Shown: positions 58,362 to 64,000 of the stretch, piece after piece | How the letters are laid out: every line of letters begins with the position of its first letter | Numbering within the stretch: position 1 is the stretch's first letter | Assembly (NCBI RefSeq): GCF_014649955.1 | Contig: NZ_BMUA01000033.1 | Location: 1-64,000 of the forward strand | Direction: 5' to 3' | DNA from: Streptomyces violascens | Lineage (GTDB): Bacteria > Actinomycetota > Actinomycetes > Streptomycetales > Streptomycetaceae | DNA: 64,000 nucleotides | Translations under genes and position numbers: made by a program | The notes under the pieces: model-generated | Told to the model about the DNA's origin: nothing | Databases searched by the model: none | The model's input: the letters and a program-made list of their open reading frames with translations, nothing else

Positions 58362-60857
58362 ATGGGGCGTAGGCAGAGTGCGTGGGCAGGGGCGGCTGTG
58401 GCGGGGACGGCTGCAGTCGTGGCGGCGGTGCTGGGGCCGGTGACCAATTACGCCAGTGCCACGGTGCCGGGGTGGGCGGCTCACGCGTGGGTCATCTGGC
58501 CAGTGTTCGCCGTGCTGGTGACCGCCGGCATCGGGCTGATGCTGTGGAGCCGACGGCTGGATGCCGCCGCAGGACCGCCAGTGCGGCTGGGGCCAGCGGG
58601 CCGATCGGCCTGGAGTCGGCAGGATTCCTTACACCCTCCGCATGTGGAGCGCGTGCGTGGACGCGAGGCCGAGCTGGCCGAGCTGGCAGGCATGCTGCGG
58701 CGGCCGCAAGGACGGTTCGCGGTGTTGTGCGCGGCTGGCGGGATGGGCAAGACAACGGTAGCCGCGCAGTTCGCCGCGCAAGCCGACGCGGCGGGCCGGC
58801 GCGTGTTTTGGGTGCGTTGGCGTGATTCCGCCGAGATGGCGCAGCAGATGGTGCAGGTGGCGCTGGCCTGCGGGCTGCCCGAGGCAGAGTTGGAGTCCGC
58901 GCGAGCCGGGCGGGTGAGTCTGCCCGATGTGGTGTGGCGGCAGTTGGGTCGGTCGCGGCGGTGGCTGCTGGTGTTGGACAACGCTGATGAGCCGCAAGAG
59001 ATTGGCCCGGCAGGGGAGCCGTTGGCTGACTACCGCGGTTGGGTCCGTCCGCACGGCCGAGGCTTGCTGGTGGTGACCAGCCGGGACAGCAGCCCGCAGA
59101 CATGGGGGCCGCTTGCCCGGCTACTGCCCTTGACGCCGCTGCCCGCACAGCCTGCAGGCCAGATCTTGGTCGACGTTGCTCCCGCTGCTGGCACAGCCGA
59201 GCAGGCTCGGGACCTGGCTGTGAGGCTCGGGGGCCTCCCGCTGGCGCTGCACGCGGCTGGCACCTACCTGGCCGAGCCCACCAGCCGCTACCGTTGCTTC
59301 ACCACCTACTGCCAGGCCCTGGAGCATGAACTGCCCCTCCTATTGGGAGCCGAACACCCGGACGCCTCTCATCCGCAATTTGCCCGCACCGTGGTGCGGC
59401 ACACCTGGGAGGTGTCCCTGGACCAGCTCGCCAGGGAAGGCAACGCTTTGGCCCGCCCCGTGTTGCGACTACTAGCAATACTGGCCGAAGCCCCCATCCC
59501 GCTGTCCCTCATCACCCCGGACTTGATGTCTGCTGTCACCGGAGACGACGTCACCGTCACAGCATTGGAGGCTACGTTTGCGGGGCTGCACCGGTATGGC
59601 CTGCTTGACCTTCCTTACTCTTCCGGCAACGCCGGGTTGGCATCGGGCCTCAGCGGCCCGGCGCAGGTGGTGCTGCACCCCCTGATCCGAGAGATCAATG
59701 CCGTCGCTCTAGCGGCCGAGGCACCCCATCTCGCCACTTGGCACCGAGCCCTCGCCGAGCGGCTGACCGCGGCCGTGCAGGAGGTGGACGAGCAGGGGCG
59801 CGCTGCCTGGCCTGCCGCCGTACTCCTCGCCCCTCATCTGCCAGTGCTGCTCGACCTCCCGGAACCAAGCTCCGCCACACACCACCGCACCGCCCTCAGT
59901 ACGCTCGCGCAAGTACTGGAACACGCCGGCGCCTTCAGTGCAGCCCGCCTGCTCCACGAACGCGTCCTCGACTTCGAGAGCCGCACCCTGGGCCCCCAGC
60001 ACCCCGACACTTTGACCAGCCGCAACCACCTGGCCAACGCCTTGTTCGGAATGGGCGAGCCGGCTGAGGCGATACGTCTGCTTCGGCAGACCCTGGAGGA
60101 CCGCAACTGCGTCCTGGGCCCCGCGCACCCTGACACCCTGATCAGCCGTCACGACCTGGCCTGTGCCCTGGACGGGACGGGACAGCATGCAGAAGCGGTG
60201 CCATTGCTGCGGCAGACCCTCGCCGACCGCGTCCGTGTGCTGGGCGTCGTGCATCCGCACACGCTGGCCAGCCGTGACAGCCTCGGTCTCGCCCTGGACG
60301 GGATGGGCGAACATGCGGAGGCGGTCCGCCTGCACCGGCAGACCCTTGACGACCGCATCCGCGTGCTGGGCCCCGAACACCACCTCACCCTGCTCAGCCG
60401 CCACAACCTCGCCAGCGCACTGGCCAGGCAGGGCGAGCATGCGGAAGCGGAACGGCTGCTGCAGCAAGCTCTCGACGACCACGCCCGTGTCCTAGGCGTC
60501 AGGCATCCGCACACGCTGGCCAGCCGTGACAGCCTCGGTCTCGCCCTGGACGGGATGGGCGAACACGTGGAGGCGGTCCGCCTGCACCGGCAGACCCTTG
60601 ACGACCGCATCCGTGTGCTGGGCCCCGAACACCCCGATACCCTGACCAGCCGACACAACCTCGCCAGCGCACTGGCCAGGATGGGGGAGCAGGAAGAGGC
60701 GGTACGCCTGCTACGACAGACCCTCGCTGACCGCGTCCGTGTGCTGGGCCCTGAGCACCCGCATACCGTGCGCACCCGCGACGACCTGGAGACAGCTTCG
60801 GCTGCCCGGCGTGCTGCGCAACGGCGACAGACCTGGTTGCGCCCCTCGCGAAGCTGA
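58362..60857 (+). CDS. NB-ARC ATPase with C-terminal TPR repeats
   Basis: About 831 residues. Two N-terminal membrane segments (AAVAGTAAVVAAVLGPV; VIWPVFAVLVTAGIGLML) precede an NB-ARC ATPase: P-loop CAAGGMGKTTVA, Walker B RWLLVLDNADEP, sensor LLVVTSRDS and the GLPLAL motif. The C-terminal third is a series of 42-residue TPR units (HPDTL.SR..LA.AL...G...EA..L...L..R..VLG). A TTA Leu codon at 58629-58631 suggests bldA-dependent translation. STAND ATPases of this type act as signalling switches; partner unknown. An upstream ATG at 58332 is possible. Confidence 0.87.
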   Translation: MGRRQSAWAGAAVAGTAAVVAAVLGPVTNYASATVPGWAAHAWVIWPVFAVLVTAGIGLMLWSRRLDAAAGPPVRLGPAGRSAWSRQDSLHPPHVERVRGREAELAELAGMLRRPQGRFAVLCAAGGMGKTTVAAQFAAQADAAGRRVFWVRWRDSAEMAQQMVQVALACGLPEAELESARAGRVSLPDVVWRQLGRSRRWLLVLDNADEPQEIGPAGEPLADYRGWVRPHGRGLLVVTSRDSSPQTWGPLARLLPLTPLPAQPAGQILVDVAPAAGTAEQARDLAVRLGGLPLALHAAGTYLAEPTSRYRCFTTYCQALEHELPLLLGAEHPDASHPQFARTVVRHTWEVSLDQLAREGNALARPVLRLLAILAEAPIPLSLITPDLMSAVTGDDVTVTALEATFAGLHRYGLLDLPYSSGNAGLASGLSGPAQVVLHPLIREINAVALAAEAPHLATWHRALAERLTAAVQEVDEQGRAAWPAAVLLAPHLPVLLDLPEPSSATHHRTALSTLAQVLEHAGAFSAARLLHERVLDFESRTLGPQHPDTLTSRNHLANALFGMGEPAEAIRLLRQTLEDRNCVLGPAHPDTLISRHDLACALDGTGQHAEAVPLLRQTLADRVRVLGVVHPHTLASRDSLGLALDGMGEHAEAVRLHRQTLDDRIRVLGPEHHLTLLSRHNLASALARQGEHAEAERLLQQALDDHARVLGVRHPHTLASRDSLGLALDGMGEHVEAVRLHRQTLDDRIRVLGPEHPDTLTSRHNLASALARMGEQEEAVRLLRQTLADRVRVLGPEHPHTVRTRDDLETASAARRAAQRRQTWLRPSRS
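60252..60633 (+). repeat. recent internal duplication in the TPR region
   Basis: Bases 60252-60381 and 60504-60633 (130 bp each, 252 bp apart) differ at only 3 positions. The distance equals two 42-residue TPR units, so the array grew by unequal exchange or slippage in the recent past. Confidence 0.85.
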
Positions 60858-60877
60858 GGGCTGTCCCGTATAAGCGC

Positions 60878-61348
60878 GTGACCTGTGGCTTTGCCTGGCG
60901 GTACGGTCGCTGGGTGGAGCCGAAGCGGTTGAACGAATGCCCGTTGCACGGGGCCGGGGTGCGTCCTGATTTCCTGGTCGGGCGGCGTCTCGAACGAGTG
61001 CTTGCGTCGTGGCACCTGTACGGCACGGAACCCCGGACCGGCCCGCTGGATGTGTGGCTGATCGACAGCGAAGAGGTCGCCACCCACGTGACGACGGGAT
61101 CGGACTGGTGCCTGATCGTAGAGACATCGGTCCCCCTTGAGGGATACGACATGGCGGAGTTCGGCCGCGTCGAGGTGGCGCCGGTTCACAGCGAGACCCC
61201 GTTCGCGGACCATCTCGGCGAGACGATCTTGGCGGTACACGACGAAGCGGACCCGGACACCGGCCGGGTCGCGCTTGAGCTCACCTTCGACTCCGGCCGT
61301 GTCCGGTGCGAGACCTGGTCCGGGGATCTGCGACTGTCCAGCAAGTGA
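60878..61348 (+). CDS. conserved hypothetical protein
   Basis: An open frame of 156 residues (GTG 60878) or 144 residues (GTG 60914). It contains LDVWLIDSEEVATHVTTGSD, EVAPVHSETPFADHLGETIL and TGRVALELTFDSGRVRCETW, a regular beta-rich pattern and normal codon bias. No signal peptide or membrane segment. I do not recognise a named family. Confidence 0.6.
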   Translation: MTCGFAWRYGRWVEPKRLNECPLHGAGVRPDFLVGRRLERVLASWHLYGTEPRTGPLDVWLIDSEEVATHVTTGSDWCLIVETSVPLEGYDMAEFGRVEVAPVHSETPFADHLGETILAVHDEADPDTGRVALELTFDSGRVRCETWSGDLRLSSK

Positions 61349-61749
61349 TCAGAGTGCCAGCACCTGCGGAAACTTGCCGTTGAAACACGACGGCCAGGCG
61401 GCATCGACGCGGAGCCGTCCCGCTGGTCATCGAACTCGTCTTGCCCAGCAACAAGGCCATGTGGCCTTCCGGTTGGAGCCACATCATCACTGGCGGTCTC
61501 ACCGGCCACCTGGTGTGGCTGGCCGTCGCCTGGAGCAATCTGCGCACTGCCCTGGTAGTTCCCCACTGGCGTCGAGTACCTGGGGAGCGACATCGCAGTG
61601 CAGGAGCGCGGCATTTGGGCAGCTAAGCGGTCTTAGTGATATGCCGTGCGGCTTGGGGAGACGGTCGTTCAGTAGTTGGGTGGAGCCATGCCCGTGGTAG
61701 CGTCGCTCTCTTCTCCGGCATGCCGGACGGAGTCTCGTCAGGCACATCC
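61349..61749. other. 401 bp without a recognisable gene
   Basis: No convincing coding frame. The upstream part of the following long frame (61636-61749) does not look native. Confidence 0.3.
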
Positions 61750-62427
61750 ATGACCAACCCGCAGCAGCAGCTCCAGGACGCACTTGAGGCGCTGAACGTT
61801 GCCTTCGCACCACTTTCCGGGCTGCCGTTCTCGGTAGGCGGCTGTACCCACTGCTACACGGAAGCCGATCTCGAAGTCCTGGGCGGGCCCGTGCACCTGG
61901 TGCCGAACCAGCTACTCTTCTCCGTCGCGCTCAAGACGCCCGACCACTGGGACAACTTCCCCGGCCTGTACCGCCGGTTGATTCCCCGCATCGTCCGCCT
62001 CCTCATCGCCGACCAGCTCGACCACGGCCTGGTCGCCTCTCGGCTGCTCGCCGCCGGGTGGCGCAACTGGCCGGCGCCGGAACAAATAGCCCTGAACGAG
62101 GTCTGGCACGCCTGGTGGCGCTCCGTCCTGCACTCCCGCTCGATTACGGGGCATATCACCGATGTGCTGGAAGCGCTCGCGGTCATCGCGGGCACACTTG
62201 CCCCCTGGCTGGCCCTGTGGGCCGACACCCGCACCGAGGCGGCGGACCTGCATCTGAGCGACGCGCTCGACTACTGGCTTATCGAAGATCAGCTCGCCGA
62301 CCTCCATCTCGGCTTCTACGACGAGCTGCACGCCACTCCACAACTGCTGCCCTGGCTCCTCTCCCTGGAGGACGGCCGCATCGACGCCACCCAGCTGATG
62401 GAAGTCGAGCGCATCTCATCCAGCTGA
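61750..62427 (+). CDS. conserved hypothetical protein, helical
   Basis: 225 residues from ATG 61750. The N-terminus has GGCTHCYTEADLEVLGG (CxxC near residue 30), followed by a Trp- and Leu-rich helical body (DHWDNFPGLYRRLIPRI, NEVWHAWWRSVLHS, APWLALWADTRTEAADLHL). Normal third-position GC. I recall similar uncharacterised proteins in Streptomyces but no function. Confidence 0.65.
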   Translation: MTNPQQQLQDALEALNVAFAPLSGLPFSVGGCTHCYTEADLEVLGGPVHLVPNQLLFSVALKTPDHWDNFPGLYRRLIPRIVRLLIADQLDHGLVASRLLAAGWRNWPAPEQIALNEVWHAWWRSVLHSRSITGHITDVLEALAVIAGTLAPWLALWADTRTEAADLHLSDALDYWLIEDQLADLHLGFYDELHATPQLLPWLLSLEDGRIDATQLMEVERISSS

Positions 62428-62469
62428 GCGATCTCGGATGTGGGGCCCGGTCTGATCCGTTGCCCTGGC

Positions 62470-62760
62470 CCGTCGCGTGAGCGCGCGGTCGACGGCGAGG
62501 CGGAGATCCCGTGCCGGTGGTGTAGGCGCGGACCCGCACGTCCTGGTACTTGACGGAGCGCCATACACACTCGATCCGGTTCAACTCCGGCGATCTGGGG
62601 CGGGAGGTAGAACAGATGGACCCCGATGCCCGCCAGTTCCTTGTGCGCCCCTGGAAGACCTCGCCGCGGTGGATGGAGTCGTTGTCCCTCACGATGGTGC
62701 AGGGCCGGTGCCGCTTCCAGCCGGGCGGTGGCCTGCTGAGCCGGTCCACGCCGCCGGGCA
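62470..62760 (-). pseudogene. IS630-family transposase C-terminal fragment
   Basis: The minus strand reads IVRDNDSIHRGEVFQGRT, ELAGIGVHLFYLPPQ and SPELNRIECVWRSVKYQDVR in shifted frames. This is the IS630 DDE end (hxxDNxxxHxxxxxxxxh...LPPYSPELNPIExxWxxxK). Truncated on both sides and frameshifted. Confidence 0.65.
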
Positions 62761-62774
62761 GGCGGGCGATGCGG

Positions 62775-63030
62775 GGGAACCGATGTTGAGATCCCAGGTG
62801 ATGAGCTTCCTGGCGTCGGCCTGGGCCTGTAGTTCGGTGAAGATCCGCTGCCAGATGCCATCCCGCTGCCAGCGCCGGAAGAGGTCATACACCCGCGCCC
62901 AGGGGCCGTACCGCTCCGGCACGTCCCGCCACGGGACGCCGGTGCGGATACGAAACCGTATGCCATTGATCAGCTGCCGCCTGGTCCATATCGGCGGACG
63001 GCCTGGTTTCTTGCCCTGGGTAACAACGGC
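62775..63030 (-). pseudogene. IS5-family transposase N-terminal fragment
   Basis: The minus strand reads INGIRFRIRTGVPWRDVPER then YGPWARVYDLFRRWQRDGIW and FTELQAQADARKLITWDLNI, the N-terminal two thirds of an IS5-type transposase, starting near 63030. It joins directly to the IS630 scrap, so two elements recombined here. Confidence 0.65.
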
Positions 63031-63139
63031 CCCAGCCTGGCCCGCTGCGTACCCGGCAGATCTCCACGTGCCATCCGGTGATCACCACAGACCGTGATCT
63101 ACTTCGGGGCATGGTGTCGATGAACGAGAAGCCGAGGTC

Positions 63140-63454
63140 ATGACCAACCACTGCTGCGAGGCGATGAGCCGCCGCGTGAACGTGCGCTGCGACCAGCACG
63201 ACGACCCCTTCGCCTGCCCGGACGCGCTGATCGACTTCAGCGCCAAGTTCCAGGAGTACGGGCTGATCATCCACGACGGCGGCAGGTCGAGCATCACCGT
63301 CGACTTCTGCCCCTGGTGCGGACGGCGTCTCCCCGAGTCACAGCGGGACCGATGGTTCGATGAACTCGAACGCAGTGGGATCGATCCGTGGGAGGACGAA
63401 GTCCCTGCCGAGTTCCAGGACGACCGCTGGCTTGCCGCCCTGCCTCGGGATTGA
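63140..63454 (+). CDS. DUF6980-like zinc-ribbon protein
   Basis: A 104-residue protein: MTNHCCEAMSRRVNVRCDQH, then DALIDFSAKFQEYGLIIHDG and FCPWCGRRLPESQRDRWFDE. The paired CC, the Cys/His segment and CPWCG form a probable zinc site. The C-terminal ESxRDRWFDELExxGxDPW is typical for this uncharacterised family. ATG 63140 has GAAGCCGAGG upstream. Confidence 0.75.
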   Translation: MTNHCCEAMSRRVNVRCDQHDDPFACPDALIDFSAKFQEYGLIIHDGGRSSITVDFCPWCGRRLPESQRDRWFDELERSGIDPWEDEVPAEFQDDRWLAALPRD

Positions 63455-63897
63455 CCAACCAGCAGCCTCTCAAGCCACTTCCGATACACGCTCCAGCGGC
63501 CGAGGGCCTGTCGCGCGGACAGGTTGTGGTACTTCCGCAGCCGGTACAGCTCCCAGCACGACAACACCGTCACCGACACCGGAGCGCCGAGCAGAAACAC
63601 GATCCGGGCAAGGACGGGAACCTCGGCGTTCGCGTTGTTGATAATACCGAGGGCGGCCATCACCCATGCCAGCACGGTGGCGAGAACCGGCGGGAGCACC
63701 TCGTGGATGTCGGCGGTGCGGAACACGTGGTTGAGGCAGAGCGCGATCCCGTACAGGGCGAATCCCAGCGACCATGTGCAGAGGGCGATGAGGACGACCA
63801 TGCCGGGAATCCCGATGGCGTCACGGAAGCCAGTGGTCGCCGAGTCGGGCGCGACGGCGAGGGGGAAGGTTGCCATGGACCCCATCAGAGCCGCCAC
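63455..63897 (-). CDS. membrane protein, C-terminus uncertain
   Basis: The minus frame from ATG 63897 has four membrane segments (GIPGMVVLIALCTWSLGFAL, LPPVLATVLAWVMAALGII, VLARIVFLLGAPVSVTVLS region) and the tail LSARQALGRWSVYRKWLERL. The frame then stays open to 63082 through the antisense strand of the DUF6980 gene, where its composition (Ser/Arg-rich) is unlike protein. The genuine product probably ends near 63455 in related genomes, so a frameshift or lost stop is likely here. No family recognised. Confidence 0.5.
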
Positions 63898-64000
63898 CGC
63901 CCCGAAGGGCTCACATAGGACGCGGTCTTAGAGATGGGTTCTCAGCGTTCATGATCAACTGAGGGTACGCGCCAGCGCCGATCGCATCCGAGGCGGATAC
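63898..64000. other. window end, nothing recognised
   Basis: Short upstream region of the membrane protein gene; may contain its promoter. Confidence 0.2.

Overview
This is a 64 kb piece of a high-GC actinobacterial chromosome, almost certainly Streptomyces. The codon use is strongly G/C at third positions, many starts are GTG or TTG, neighbouring genes overlap as ATGA/GTGA/TTGA, there is a rare TTA (bldA-type) codon, and the gene content is typical (NRPS/PKS, lanthipeptide synthetase, NB-ARC-TPR protein, MerR/NmrA pair, maltokinase cap-like protein). Intact islands are separated by stretches full of broken genes and decayed insertion sequences, as in an accessory or chromosome-arm region. 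No rRNA, tRNA or CRISPR array was found.

Layout. 1-3.9 kb: a DinB-like gene cut by the window edge, an alpha/beta hydrolase, a maltokinase N-cap-like gene and several gene remnants. 4.0-7.8 kb (minus strand): a poly-gamma-glutamate-type operon (Cache/HAMP sensor, broken by one in-frame TGA; pgsB; pgsC; NlpC/P60), divergent from an OmpR-type two-component system (7.9-9.9 kb). 10.5-15.2 kb: a tightly coupled asparagine-use operon (FadR-type regulator, Asn permease, asparaginase, aspartase) that would convert Asn to Asp to fumarate. 16.5-32.6 kb (minus strand): an NRPS / NRPS-PKS cluster with a TauD-type oxygenase and two GSCFA/SGNH-like proteins. Its predicted logic (aliphatic amino acid, then proline, then a ketoreduced two-carbon extension) fits the detoxin/rimosamide family. 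33.1-34.4 kb: a dead IS3-family copy.

34.6-44.3 kb: the most unusual locus. An IclR regulator is divergent from an operon encoding a radical SAM enzyme, a 27-residue peptide ending CCGTC, two half-size ABC exporters, a second radical SAM paralogue and a three-domain lanthionine synthetase (lyase-kinase-cyclase with the cyclase zinc ligands). It reads as a RiPP pathway in which radical SAM chemistry and lanthionine formation would act on one very short Cys-rich core. A strong hairpin right after the peptide gene probably sets the ratio of precursor to enzyme transcripts.

44.3-48.5 kb: remnants of a regulator, a histidine kinase and IS5, IS481 and ISL3-like elements, plus an NmrA/MerR pair. 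48.5-57.1 kb: a DUF4262 gene, a small membrane protein, a secreted hydrolase, and a second, intact copy of the pgs-type operon in the same order (double Cache/HAMP sensor, pgsB, pgsC, NlpC/P60). 57.1-64 kb: a decayed helicase-associated-repeat gene, a 42 bp perfect palindrome, an NB-ARC-TPR protein with a recent internal duplication, conserved hypothetical genes and more IS fragments.

Functions are read from recognisable motifs and family knowledge; no database search was run. Substrate predictions for the NRPS and the RiPP interpretation are inferences.
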